From Strongylocentrotus droebachiensis (lineage: Eukaryota; Echinodermata; Echinoidea; Camarodonta; Strongylocentrotidae), in NCBI GenBank assembly GCA_035222895.1, contig JAVYIG010004996.1, positions 1 through 64,000 on the forward strand: a DNA stretch of 64,000 bases, in the 5' to 3' direction. Numbering within the stretch: the first letter of the stretch is position 1; every line of letters starts with the position of its first letter. Both the position numbers and the translations under genes were made by a program. Under the pieces are notes generated by a model. It searched no databases. It had not been told where the DNA came from and worked only from the letters and a program-made list of their open reading frames with translations. Positions 12,902 to 23,830 of this stretch are shown piece after piece.

Positions 12902-13487
12902 TAGTAAGCAAATAACTACCGTTGGTGAAGGTGATGGGACGAACTATCACTTCCGAGGCGATCTGGATGTAGCTATCTTTCCGAAGCGAAGCTGAGGAAA
13001 GATAGCGTATACATTCTGATCGACGAGGAAGTGATAGTTTGCCATCGCCTGAAACCAAAAGGTGATTATTTGCTTTATATTCCACATCTAAAACAATTTA
13101 ACTACAAAAAGAAAAGGACGTGTATGCATCTACATAAAAGACACCATGCCCAAATTCACACCAAAAAAGTGAAACAGTAGTTTAACCCAACCCCTTGAGG
13201 GGACGGTGCGCGCATGTGTTTGTTTTAATTGCGCTCATTGGTAATGCGCGCTTAATTACGCCTGTTTTAGTGCGCTTTTGGATAATCTTCAGTGAAAGTG
13301 CGTTGCCCTTTGTAGATAGTACCTCTATCTTCGGTGAAAGTGCGTTGCCCTTTGTAGATAGTAGTACTATCTACAAAGGGCAACGAACTTTTTGTTTCTC
13401 CCATCAATAATGGGCGATCTATCTTTCATCACGTGATTTACTTTTGACCAATCGTAGAGCAAGATTCTTAGTATGTGGAATATAATA
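12902..13487. repeat. Dispersed repeat, copy 1 of 2 (other at 43875-44462)
   Basis: About 590 bp nearly identical to 43875-44462 in the same orientation. The first part (12902-13077) is an imperfect palindrome around 'tccgaagcgaagctgagg'. The second part begins TATATTCCACAT (13072) and ends ATGTGGAATATA (about 13476-13487), which look like short TIRs. It contains a direct duplication of 'gtgaaagtgcgttgcc' and the short hairpin 'gtagatagtagtactatctac'. It interrupts the LINE reverse transcriptase. No protein is encoded. Confidence 0.8.
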
Positions 13488-13499
13488 ATTTATAGTCAA

Positions 13500-14360
13500 T
13501 GTTCAGTAGAGAGATAATTCTTCACTAACAGTGGATCTTTATCCTTTTTTGGAAGAAGAGTGATTATTCCACTTCTTTGAGATTATGATAAAATTCCGTC
13601 TCGAAAAGAATAATTATAAGAGTGGGGTAATAAATCTATGATATCATTAAAAAAGATTAAATAAAATTCACAATGAAGGCCATCTAGCCCTGGACTTTTA
13701 TTTGTGCCCATATTCTTTAATGTGGTCCAAAGTTCATTTTTGGTTAAAGGTCTGTTTAGAGCCGAAATTGAATCATCTGTTAACGTAGGTATATTCAAAT
13801 GGGCGATAAAGTACTCTGTTCGGATTAGTGGTGATTTGCTCATTATTCGCCTTCAATAATTGGCGTATAGTTTTTCTTTCATAGGACCGTTTTTCTAAAT
13901 TGCAGAAGTATTTAGAGCTTTTTTCTCCATGTTCAGCCCACTTTAATCTAGACCTTAATATAGAACCAGCAGTTTCGGTATCCAGCAGTTCATTCAACTG
14001 TGCTTCTTCAACTTCGAATTTGCTATATAATTCTTGCAGTTCTTCATTTGAACTCATATTATCCTTTTCAATGAACCAATTTTTTCTTTAAGTAAGGATA
14101 TACTCTTCAGTAAATTATTCTTAATCAAATTCTTTTCTTTTTTCTTTCTACTGCAATACTCCATACAATCACCAGCCATTGTGCATTTGAATGCATCCCA
14201 AATAATATGTGGATTTAGATCAGATTCAGCATGAAATTCCTTAAATTCCTTAAATTTGTCTTTAATGAAATTGCAAAATTCTGAATGTTTCAAATGTGCA
14301 GTGTTCAGTTTCCAGTATCCCCTGCCCCGAGGTGAATCCTTTAGTGACAGTGCTAATGTA
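13500..14360 (-). pseudogene. LINE linker and start of reverse transcriptase
   Basis: The - strand reads RGRGYWKLN near 14325, then an alpha-helical linker with AEHGEKSSKYFCNLEK (about 13915-13950), the typical L1-clade motif before the polymerase. It continues through NKSPGLDG and, near 13500-13570, ITLLPKKDKDP followed by NY and a degraded NIDYK. These are early palm-domain motifs of L1/Tx1 reverse transcriptases. Stops and frame changes show it is dead. It breaks off at about 13490, where the repeat block 12902-13487 is inserted. Confidence 0.8.
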
Positions 14361-15674
14361 ATGGCCCGGTCCCACTGGCCGATGGACACAACACGTATGC
14401 ATAAAGGCCCGGTCACACAGCCCTCCACGGGCGTATCGCGGCCGAATCACGGCCAAAAATTTCTGCCCGTGAAGCAGACGCTGTTGGACGCTTTGAGGTC
14501 GCGATAAAGACGCGATACAGCCGTACTTTACCCGTCGTTACACGCGGTAAGAAATTCACACGCGGTTGGCCGCGCGAAAAAGTTTTGGGCTGCCCAAAAA
14601 TTTAGACCGCGGGTAATCGCGGGCGGTACACGTGGTACACACGCGGTAAAGACGCGGTACAGACGCGGAACGAACGTGCAAGGACGTGCTACGGCCGCGG
14701 TTAAGACGTGGTTACACGCGGAATTGGACGCGAAATTTTAGCGGGTAATCGCGGGTGGAGCACGGTCATAGCACGTTTGTTCCGCGTCTGTACCGCGTTG
14801 TTATCACGTGCATTAGCGTGTGTACCGCGTGTAAGCGTGGTAGGCCGCGGTACCGCCGCGCTTCACCCGCGATAAGGACGCGGAACAATCGCCGGCGTCT
14901 GTTCCGCGGGCATACCACGGGTAAACCGCGGGTAAGCCAATTTTGCACATTTTCCACCACGGGCAACCGCGGGCAAAAAAAAATCGCGAAATTTTACCCG
15001 CGATACAGACGCGAAAGGCTGTGTGACCTGGCCTCAAAGGACACAGCGGACGAGCAAAATTTCGCGGGTGGCTCCATCTGTTTTCATCCGCTCCAGAAAT
15101 GGACAAAATTTGCGAAAATTTGCGAAAACAGAACGGAAAATAACGGACGTGGGTAGTATGTAGCGGGGATGTTAAACGGATGTTCATCGGAAGCCTAGCG
15201 GATGAAAGCGGATGGAAGTGGATGACAGCTTTGACTATTTTATATACGAGATGCATACGCTTACATCCTTTCTATTTCCGTACTACTAACGATGTATAGA
15301 CGTTCCGTGTACCTTATCTTTCCACCCTCTTTCCGTTTTCAGCTGCAGCGGATGTGAGTTGCGAGGATGCCCAGAGGATGCAGAGAGGATACAGCGGGCG
15401 TTTAACGGATGATAACGGACATAGAACGTTTGTTGCTCGTATTTGTCGCGGATTTACATCGTACACCGCGGAAGTTCATCCGTTCTAAAAGTTTTGTGCA
15501 GCTCAAAACTTTTTGCGCGGATGAAATCACAGTGAACGGATGCTCGATGGATAGAGCGTATGAAACACGTATGCAATGAGTACACAACGGAAGCATAGCG
15601 TTTTCCAACGGATGGCAAGATTTTTTTACGCTTTACATCCTCTTTGCATCCGTAAGTGCAGTGGGACCGGGCCT
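14361..15674. mobile_element. Non-autonomous DNA element with nested TIRs inside the LINE
   Basis: The block starts GGCCCGGTCCCACTG and ends with the reverse complement CAGTGGGACCGGGCC. Inside it, a second pair, GGCCCGGTCACACAGCC (about 14407) and GGCTGTGTGACCTGGCC (about 15017-15033), bounds a GC-rich stretch full of ACGCGGTA-type motifs. A related element therefore seems to have inserted into, or formed within, the outer one. No transposase is encoded. No TSD was clear. Open frames in the GC-rich part lie on both strands and reflect base composition. Confidence 0.7.
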
Positions 15675-15689
15675 TTACCATATGCAATG

Positions 15690-16260
15690 ATCAGAACAAA
15701 TACCAGTCACAATTTTAGATTTCTTTACGCAATTCAACAAATCACTGGAAATAAAAATATAGTCTAACCTGGAGGAAACAAATGGAATTTTCTGATGGCG
15801 TGTAAAAATCTTGTCATGAGTATGATCTGTTCTCCATACATCTACAAGACTTAATTCTTCTACATACATATTAAAAGCAATTTTGACACGAGCATTAGAG
15901 TGGGTTGCATTAGAACCCTCCTAATCTAAAGGGCCTACTGCAATATTCAAATCTCCTGCTAAAATAATATGAGAGTGACCTATTTCATCTAACTTAGCAA
16001 AAACATCAACAACAATATCTGGTGAGTCTTTGTTAGGACCATAAGTTGACAAGAATAAAGTGTACATCATTAACATTAATATGGAGGATAATACATCTTC
16101 CCTCAGGATCCAGGTGAAAAGATAAGACTGATATTTTCAAAGAAGCTTTAAACAAGATAGCCACACCTCGGATATTGGAACAGTAGCTGCCAACAACTGC
16201 CTCCCTCCCCACTGAGTACGCCACAGCTTCTCATCATCTATCCTAGAGTGGGTTTCCTGA
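15690..16260 (-). pseudogene. LINE endonuclease (APE-type) fragment
   Basis: The - strand frames at 16033-16224 and 15675-15869 give the middle and the end of an apurinic-type endonuclease. The first contains RGVAILFK and DPEGRCIIL, typical of L1-clade endonucleases. The second contains SRLDYIFIS and ends at SDH, the conserved Ser-Asp-His near the active site. Frames change between the two pieces. The reading frame is cut a few residues after SDH by the 14361-15674 insertion and resumes at 14360 with ITLALSLKDSP. It would have nicked target DNA to prime reverse transcription; it is now inactive. Confidence 0.8.
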
Positions 16261-16270
16261 AGAAAGATTA

Positions 16271-17040
16271 TATCATACCCAAATTCTCTTTAAAAAATAA
16301 AAACTTTCTTTCTTTTAAAATTGTCTTGCAGACCTCTGCAATAAGAATTATTAATCTGTAACACCGTATCAGTACAAACCTAGAGTAGCAACAATGAGTT
16401 GACAAAACAAGTAATATCCTAAAATTGTACACAATTTGATTCATGACAAAGGACCCCTGGGAAAAGGGCACACACCACACACTCAGGGAAAAAAGCATAT
16501 ACAATAACATGTTAGCATACGAGCTGAATGTAACAATGAAAAGTCTACGTCATAATAGAATATATTACAAACCAGACAAAACCGATATGAACATGGCTCC
16601 AAGCCAGACATGCTGAGTGGAAAAGTACAAATTCGAAAAAATGGGATAACAATACTTGTACAATTTCAAAAAAAGTTTAAGAAATCGTGACATTTGGTCA
16701 CAATAATACTAAATCGTTCACTGTAACGACGCACGGATTCTATAGTGCGTGCTATCATTAATGTTAGGTCCATGGTGCTCCCGATGGTGCTATCAGCAAA
16801 GCAACGAATAGAGATACATATACATTGCATGCGGCAGACGAGTTTGTCACTATACGTCGCATTGATGCAGTGACCTACATGTAGTCGAAGCAAGCGGAGG
16901 GTGTGTCTATGTTGCAGTCTCTATTCTACCAAGTTTATCAGGGCTGAACTTTCTTTTTCAACCACGTGCATTTTTTCGACAACATCATCCATAATCATCT
17001 TTTAAAAGGTAAGTTTTATCCGAGAAGTAGATTAATCAGA
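16271..17040. other. No gene; possible LINE 5' remnant
   Basis: Sequence upstream of the endonuclease fragment on the - strand may be the inter-ORF or 5' part of the LINE, but I see no ORF1-like coding content. Short open frames at 16268-16510 and 16666-16893 lack recognisable motifs. Confidence 0.4.
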
Positions 17041-17048
17041 AAAGCATT

Positions 17049-18190
17049 AGCAGGGGCGGCGATCCCGGGAGGACGTGGAGGTGGGGGGGGGGGGGGGGGG
17101 GGACACGTCCCCCCCTCAAAATTTGAAAAAGTGCACACACAAAAATGTAAGGCAAATACTGACTAAAGACTGCAACACACTTTTAGGCTCTGGAGGGCCC
17201 AAGAGTGCAGCGTTTAAACAAATAAAAATGCAAAAATCTTCTCACTCGGTATATTGCTAACGTTTATACTATAGTTTGAATGTAATTTTTTTATACAACA
17301 AAACTTCAAAAACCTGTGAGGGGGTAGTCACTTCCGTCACCTTCACTCCTCTCATTCACTATGCTCCCTTGCATTTGCGTAGTGATGGGGGCGGGTGGCT
17401 TTTCCCCCCAAATGAAATTCAAACGTGGTTTATTTCTAATTCGATACCAGTGATTTACAATTTTTTTTAGAAATGGCATGATTTTCCCTGACCTTCCGGG
17501 TGCCCTGTCCCCTGGACCGCATCGGGCCCCTGCATGGTTGCTCATCTGACCGAAATTATTTGCCTAAAACGCCTGAGCTTCCAGGGGCTCTGCTCCCTGG
17601 ACCCCACCAAGGGCCCTAAGGCGGCCCCTTGATGCTCATCTGATCGTAATTTAATGCCTAAAACCCCTGAGCTTATGGGGCTCCGCCCCCTGGACCCACC
17701 CCAAAAAGTGACCTGCATGCCAGTGTCCCAAATAAGGTATCAAAATATGCTCATCTGACCGTAATTAAATGCCTAAAACCCCTGAGTATCCGGGGGCTCC
17801 ACCCCCATGATGCTCATCTGACCTTAATAAATGCCTAAAACCCCTGAGCTTCATTAGGCTCAGCCCCTTGACACCCGCCGGGGCTTTGCCCCTGGACCCC
17901 ACGCCAATGTACGCACCACTTTGTATTGCTTTGCTCTACCTGATCGTAAATACTTTAGCCCCCCCCCCCCTTTGAAAAACGTTTTCAGGGCCTGCGTAAC
18001 GTGTAAGAGTGGTGGTGATGCGGATTTTTTTCTCCCCCAACGTTTTTGCCCATTATGCCACTGCTCCCTCGTCCCTCGCATTTCGTCCCCCCCCCCCCGG
18101 TCACGAGAAGAAATCGCCTCCCCTGCTAGGCATGGTATTGGTAATTGCAAATTCGGTGGTATTTTAAAGGCCTACAGTCTGTACAGAGAC
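17049..18190. mobile_element. Element with GGGGCGG end and about 90-bp internal repeats
   Basis: It begins CAGGGGCGGCGATCC at about 17050 and has a poly-G block (17079-17101). At about 17545-17860 come four degenerate units of the form 'gctcatctgaccgtaatt' + 'gcctaaaacccctgagc' + GC-rich 'ggggctccgcccc'. The same unit occurs about five times in the opposite orientation at 59285-59800. At 17990-18070 lies the piece shared with the first 82 bases of the window. No coding frame is convincing. Confidence 0.6.
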
Positions 18191-18551
18191 TGAGAAATCT
18201 TTGACGCGTTTATTATCTCATCAGTAATGTTATTGCAGATAAAAGTGCAAGTCATGCTGTAACTATATTGCCACTGTTATCTAATAAGTTAAATTTAGGA
18301 AATTTATGTAGTCGCGTATATCTTGGTTCTATATATAATCAATTTGTAATTTATATTATTTTCGAAATAATTTCTTGCACTATTTCAAGATATTTATGAA
18401 ATGGCCTGGCCGGACTCAGGGCGTGTGTATTTAGATATGACAGAGACAACGAACTGTACCGAGAGTGGGTGCAAGGAGGGTGTGAAATCATATACTTTTA
18501 TAGATAATACTTTTCTGGTTATCAGCAGACGTTTTAAAACCACCGTTTAAC
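18191..18551. other. No gene seen
   Basis: AT-rich DNA without recognised repeats, exons or RNA genes. Confidence 0.4.
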
Positions 18552-18857
18552 ATGTTGTGGCGTTGGATCGTCGTTTTGGCCTCTGCTTTTTTCTCGTTGA
18601 TGTACATTTACAATACAATGCTATACAATATTGGCACGTACATTTATAGCGTATCAGGACAATCACCCCCGAAAATCTACCCCCCGAAAGACGATTCCCC
18701 CGGAAAATTCCCCCGGAAAATCACCCCCGGAAAATTACCCCCCAAGGACAACCACCCCCGAGGACAATTACTCAAAGAGATTCGATCATATCAAGGAGTT
18801 TTAAGATCTGGAGTCCCAACTAGCAACACATTATTCCAAGCAGCTGCCGTTTTCTAA
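18552..18857 (+). CDS. Hypothetical 101-aa frame with N-terminal membrane segment
   Basis: The frame starts MLWRWIVVLASAFFSLMYIY, which looks like a signal anchor of about 20 residues. It continues with a Pro/Lys-rich stretch that comes from a CCCCCGGAAAAT-type tandem repeat (about 18664-18765), and stops at 18857. The N-terminal segment could be the first exon of a type II membrane protein. The repeat-derived middle and the lack of splice partners argue against a gene as drawn. Confidence 0.15.
   Translation: MLWRWIVVLASAFFSLMYIYNTMLYNIGTYIYSVSGQSPPKIYPPKDDSPGKFPRKITPGKLPPKDNHPRGQLLKEIRSYQGVLRSGVPTSNTLFQAAAVF
18664..18765. repeat. Short tandem repeat, CCCCCGGAAAATC type
   Basis: About six degenerate units of 'acccccggaaaatt' / 'cccccgaaagac' lie head to tail. 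This is a simple minisatellite with variable spacing. Confidence 0.75.
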
Positions 18858-20259
18858 GGCTGCACAATAAAATATATAGGTGTGCTGTCGCCTTTTGTCG
18901 GAGGTTCGAAGCCGCCAATATCATGGAAAGCTTGAGTAGTGATTTTTTTTCACAAAGAAATATCGTTTATATTTTACTTTTTATTTGAACTAACAAGTGA
19001 AAAATCGAACAGATGATACAATATGAAAACAAATGCCTAATATTGTGTAAAGAAATTTGCTTACATAGTAAAATAGCAGTTGTCAAAGGGAATGAGCTAC
19101 ATATAGACTCCATCTCTTAAAACTTCTTGATTATACACAGTAGGGGCAACTTAAATTGTGACATTTGACTGATAGGTTTTGCATTAGATGCATCCTGGAG
19201 GGTTTTGTCCAATTTGAACGACGATTTTGGAGGTTCAATGTTAATTCATGAACAATGACGTAAGGAATATGGATTTTATTTTAAAAATTGAATTGATAAA
19301 TTGATAGTAAAATTGTACAGCTAATTTTACAACCCCCTGGCAGCAGCGAGATCGATTTAATCATTTCCAAGTGAGAGAGAAAGACGGAAATGTAAAAAGA
19401 GAGTGGGTAGGGCTAAAGTATTAATGCAGTGTAAAAATGGTTGATAGTAGAGGGGAGCTAGAGGGGTTAGGGTTAAATAAATAATAAGTCAGTGCCAAAA
19501 TGACAGCATGGGTCATCGTGGAGGAGGGGTGGTTATGCACTAACTAACGGTCCTCATGAGAAGTCTGTACGACATTCCGTTGTTGAGATATGATGGTCGA
19601 AAGACATGCATGAAAAACAACAGAATTGCACCTCACTGGAAGGTCACGTGACCATTTTTTCGAGAAAATCTAGACGTTATGTTTTGGACATTAACTTGAC
19701 TCATCATGTTATGAAATTTCATTGATCGAGCTGTTTCCGTTATTGAGATATTACCGAACAAATTTACATGAGAGAATAAAAAATAAATAAAAAAATATTA
19801 ATGATAAAGAAGATAGAAGAAACTTGACGAAATTAAGAGGTGATCCGTTGGAACGCTACGTGACGGATCACCTAATAAACTTATCAGATTCTCTGAGAAG
19901 TTTATCCTGGTCCGCGGCTATCATGAGTCGATCTACGGACGGTAAATAATACGGCAATATTATTGATGTAGTGTAGGATGGGGGTCGTGTGTCCGGACAC
20001 TCTTTTGCCTTTGGATTTAAAAAAAGGTGTTTATTATTAAATGGCATTGTCTAACATAAGTCTCAAACTATTTGTGAAATCTAACTTGTAACGTTTTGTC
20101 CGGATAAACAACCTGTCGGGACACACAACACCTTGCACCTGAGTACTGTAGTACGAATGCAGCCAGCCTGCGCCGGTGCACCGTCTTGCAAGATATGGTG
20201 TTATATGGTATACATAATTATATGCCATAAATTTCGACTAAAAGGCATTTCAATTCACA
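18858..20259. other. No gene; minor inverted repeats
   Basis: The stretch is AT-rich. It holds a small inverted pair 'ggtgatccgt...acggatcacc' near 19840-19872. A looser one, 'gtcgtgtgtccggac' / 'gtcgggacacacaac', lies near 19984 and 20116. No coding exon or RNA gene is supported. Confidence 0.4.
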
Positions 20260-20269
20260 TTGATATTAA

Positions 20270-21400
20270 TCAGTACGGAAACCGTCAAGGTCTATAATCA
20301 TTACTTAATTCGTTCGCTTCACCAGATTTATACAAATGCAGAATACTCTCGGTCCATTACTACACTTATATTTACAGACTTTTCAAAAGCTTTTGATTGT
20401 ATAGACCATAATATACTTGCCAATAAGTTAATCCACCTTCACGTTCATAGCCTTGTATTATTTCATGGATCTTAGATTTTATTGAACACCGTCAACAAAG
20501 TGTGAAATATCTTAGTCATTTTTCAGACTGGTCAACGTCTCATACCGGTGTAGCACAGGGTACAAAATTAGGGCCAATTATTTTCCTAATAATGATTAAT
20601 GATGCTTGTTTGAACTCAGAAGTACGATACCTCAAGTATGTAGACGATCTGACATTAGTTGAAAGTCGTAAATTATCACAACCATCTAAATTACAAGATA
20701 CTTTATCTGATTGTTATCAATGGTCTCTTCGAAATAACATGACTCTTAAAATGCTATTGTATGTTTATCTCTTTTTCTAAGAATTAAGCTGATCAGAGAC
20801 CTTTGTTTATCGGGGATGAGTGCTTAAATAGTGTACAAAAAGCAAAAATATTAGGAATAACTGTGCAGTCCAACTTGAAATGGGACAGTCATTATCTCAG
20901 ACCTTTTATGCCGTGCCAGTAAAAAAAAATTCATGCTTCGTATTCTCAAAACATACAGATTGCCATTATGTGATCTAGTAACAGTTTACAAGGGATACAT
21001 TCGCCCAATATTGGATTATGGAGTACCTGTTTTTAACTGAAACTTCACCCAAAATCAAATCTTAGGTTTGGAACGAATCCAGAAAAGAGCATATGTAGAA
21101 CCATATTAGGTGATCAATATATTAATTATGACAAAGCTCTTGAAGTGTGTTCTTTGCAGACGTTGTCAGATAGACGCAAACAATTGTGAACTAACTTTGA
21201 CTCATCTCTTGCCAACAACCCACTTTGTAAACATTGGTTACCTGTTAACAATGATGTAGATTATTCACTGCGGAGAAGGACTAAGTATCGTCAATTTCAT
21301 TGTAAAACGAACCGCTATAGAAATAGCTCAATTCCGTTCTTAATAGACCTGTTGGATGCATGAATGAATCATGTTGAATGGTCCGGAATTTCATTGTTTG
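20270..21400 (+). mobile_element. Dead Jockey/CR1-type LINE fragment (reverse transcriptase)
   Basis: The + strand carries IFTDFSKAFDCIDH (about 20370), a frameshift, then WIFDFIEHRQQSV, GVAQGTKLGPIIFLIMINDA (about 20550) and YVDD (about 20637), in the normal order of reverse-transcriptase motifs. Weak C-terminal matches continue through 'RPILDYGVPVF' near 21000 to about 21360, with several stops. The QGTKLGP and YVDD forms fit the Jockey/CR1 superfamily rather than L1. The 5' half is absent. It is a 5'-truncated, inactive copy. Confidence 0.8.
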
Positions 21401-21685
21401 CTTACAGTTTTACATTTTACATTTTAAATTTTAAATTTCATGCTTTCATTCACTTGTAACACCTTTTTTTAATCTGTATAAATGTATATTGAATAGTGAT
21501 AGGTTTTGTAACAAACATGACATTGTAATTCAGATCAGATGGTGTTCAAGGTTTTAATTCATGTACTTATTTTGCTCCAATTGTACGAAGGTCGGGAGGG
21601 AGTGTTCTTGTTTTTATTGTTTACATTTTGAAATACCAAACACTTCTTGACACAAGATAAGTTAAGGGAATGATGGGCGAGCAGA
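21401..21685. other. AT-rich flank, probably LINE 3' untranslated end
   Basis: No gene is seen. Repeated 'ttttacattttaaattttaaattt' near 21410-21440 may belong to the LINE tail. Confidence 0.3.
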
Positions 21686-21689
21686 CCTT

Positions 21690-22360
21690 AAGCTATGGTC
21701 AAACAAAAAAAGTAGCCTTGTCGGCGGCCGGGTGGCGAGTTTTTAGCCAATTTCGCCCGGGCACCGAGCGGCAACCGCTCGGGCACCGCTTGTTTTAGGG
21801 TATCGCTCGGTCGCCGCTGAGGTTTTAGCGCGGAGTTAAAATTCGGCTGCGCCTGCTCACTTTTCACTCGCCGCCCAAAATACGCTCGGTGTCCGGGCGG
21901 TCGCCGCCCGGGCACCGACCTAATCGAGCGCTCGCCGTCGAGCGATTTAGGTCAAAAATTGAAGCCGCTAGGTCAAAGGGTGCCGAGTGGTCGCCGACCG
22001 GTCGCCGCCCGTTCGCCGCTTGGAGATCATTCGGTCACTGGGCGACTAGTTCAAAATCGGTTGGCAGCCTTTGACCTAGCGGCTTCGATTTTTGACCTAA
22101 ATCGCCCGACGGTGGACGCTCGATTAGGTCCGAGCGAATGTTGGTGCCCCGCCGATCACTGGCCGGCCGCCGGGCAATTTCTTTAAAATCAGCCGGTGGC
22201 CGGTATCAGACGGCTCGGGAATCGGTGGGTCATCAGTCGGTCACTGCCGGGACGGGTCGCGCCGCCCGGAGAAACTCCCTGATTTCGCCCAGGTCTGACC
22301 TTAAATCGACCGGCGAACGACGGGAAATTGACAGGGAATGTCCAAGGCATCGCCGGGGTG
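21690..22360. mobile_element. GC-rich foldback element
   Basis: The GC content jumps against the AT-rich flanks. Motifs of the CGGTCGCCG kind recur throughout. The segment around 21920-21980 ('gacctaatcgagcgctcgcc', 'ttgaagccgctaggtcaaag') is mirrored at 22060-22135 ('ctttgacctagcggcttcga', 'gacgctcgattaggtc'). Long open frames on both strands follow from the composition. It resembles the GC-rich core of the 14.4-15.7 kb element in style, but not in exact sequence. Confidence 0.6.
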
Positions 22361-22527
22361 CGAAATTTTTATTCCCAAACAGGTTTGCAATTTCTTATAT
22401 TTCCGTTCTTCTCAATGGCTGATATTTTTCTACGTCATTAGCAGCTTGGAAAGAGGTCACAAACAATTAGACTTTGATTTTTTATTGCTTTGCCTCACTA
22501 TTTATAAAGGCAAAAAACGGAATAAAC

Positions 22528-22600
22528 TGAGACTTGAACCCACAACTTTATGATTGTATTACGCTGACCTTACCGATTGAGCCAACGGTGGGTTGATGAA
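22528..22600 (-). repeat. tRNA-like SINE body or tRNA pseudogene
   Basis: On the - strand the sequence has an A-box-like TTGGCTCAATCGGTAAG and a B-box-like GGGTTCAAGTCTC, about 30 bases apart. The T stem pairs fairly well. The anticodon stem does not form cleanly, and no matching acceptor stem is found. A tRNA-derived SINE promoter or decayed tRNA is likely. Confidence 0.55.
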
Positions 22601-22974
22601 AAGTGATTCTGCATGATTTCTATAACCCTATCACTCGCCCTAACAGTTACGTCATTGCTAATGACGTAACATGTCAGCCAATCAGATGACCGGAAATATT
22701 AGCATTGGCAAACCTGTTTGGGAAAAAAAAAATGGCCGCCGGGGTTCTACAACCTGCTCGACTTCTTCAAAAATCGTTGGGAAATGCCTAACTTCCAGCG
22801 GCAATCGAGCAGGCTACATAGCTTTAGCTAGTGTATGGGAGTGTATAAGAGTGTGAATGTGGTGTTTATGAGAGTGTCCATGGTACAGGAGTGAGAATAG
22901 GAGCGTGTATAGGAATGAGAGTATGTAAGAGTAAATGACCTGCTTGCTTATCCTTTGACCAACTCTTGTGTCAC

Positions 22975-23180
22975 CTCACAAAATATATTTTAAACCTGAC
23001 TTAATTTTGTCTGTTATTTCCTTAGTCATATTGGTTATGAATACTGTATATTATACTTTGTGAGAATTTCAAACCACATTTTTATGTATTATTGCCAATG
23101 TAAATTGTACATAATTCAGCCATCTGGCTGCGAAGTGCAATTATGACAAAACCTTTTCAATCAATCAATCAATCAATGTA
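22975..23180 (+). mobile_element. CR1/L2-like LINE or SINE 3' tail
   Basis: The block around 'ccatctggctgcgaagtgcaa' is followed by 'aaccttttcaatc' and a tandem (aatc)n end. This is the usual layout of a CR1/L2-type 3' untranslated end with a short tandem tail. No coding part remains upstream. Confidence 0.5.
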
Positions 23181-23762
23181 TAACAATGCCTATGCATGCT
23201 GCCAGAAGAGCGATTGATTGCATTGATCCATGGTCGTACAATCGCCTAGTAAGTAGTAGCCTCTCTACTGATTGTTTGGTAAACCTGCATGTGATGATCG
23301 AAGCAGCATCGGTCTTAGACAGGCTCATTTTCTTCATTTTAATGGTACGTTTTTCTTTTGAAAAAAGAGTAAGATGCAGTGGATACTGAAAATATCACAA
23401 TAACAAAATTACATCACGATGTAAGATAGTGGCATAAAAAACTAATCGGTATCAAAAGTTTTGTGAAAATTTATCCTCATCAATAGGGCGATAAAACCAG
23501 TTGTTCTTCAGTCCCTTCCCTTTCGGATTCCTTTTTTTCTTCCCCCATGAAGAGTTCATGTTTGAAACAATCCATTTAATTACAAGCCTATTCAATACCT
23601 ATCAATTTTAGCCATCCCTTTCTCTGAGTATTTGGCAGAGAGAAAAACCAATTCCTGGTTAGTATATTTTGACCCCTTTTTTGTTGGTGCTGTTCTCTTT
23701 TTTTCCTTCTGAAACCAATGTTTGTAAATTGGTTTTGATAATCATATCATTTCTATTTACCA

Positions 23763-23830
23763 GGCGGAAGGGAACACAGCTCTCGCTATGTCATCGACAG
23801 CTCCTGCGTCGAATGATGCAACGCAACAAA
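23763..23830 (+). CDS. TMEM272-like exon 1 (5' UTR tail + first codons)
   Basis: An acceptor ('ctatttaccag') precedes GCGGAAGG..., and the ATG is at 23788-23790. It encodes 14 residues and the first base of an Asn codon, then a GTTAGT donor at 23831. The N terminus is Ser/Ala/Thr-rich and cytosolic by expectation. Confidence 0.75.

Larger units (their letters stand above)
9660..16270 (-). mobile_element. Dead L1/Tx1-type LINE retrotransposon, split by insertions
   Basis: Read on the - strand from 16260 to 9660, the pieces are an APE-type endonuclease, a linker, a reverse transcriptase and a C-terminal CCHC-like domain. Together they make one second ORF of the L1/Tx1 kind. Recognisable motifs are DPEGR and SDH (endonuclease), ITLLPKKDKDP with NKSPGLDG, TDQQGF..GR.I..N.R, FEKAFDRI, GCPISPLLF, FADD (catalytic) and a CxxC...H...C tail. 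It is broken by in-frame stops, frameshifts and three inserted blocks (about 11301-12705, 12902-13487, 14361-15674). No intact ORF1 was found. Family assignment rests on motif order and needs a database search. Confidence 0.85.

Noticed and set aside
14256..15687. Several 60-147 aa frames on both strands
   Set aside because: Overlapping frames in a GC-rich repeat element; the composition produces them.
18870..18915. Possible tRNA B box (GGTTCGAAGCC)
   Set aside because: No A box or tRNA fold was found upstream.
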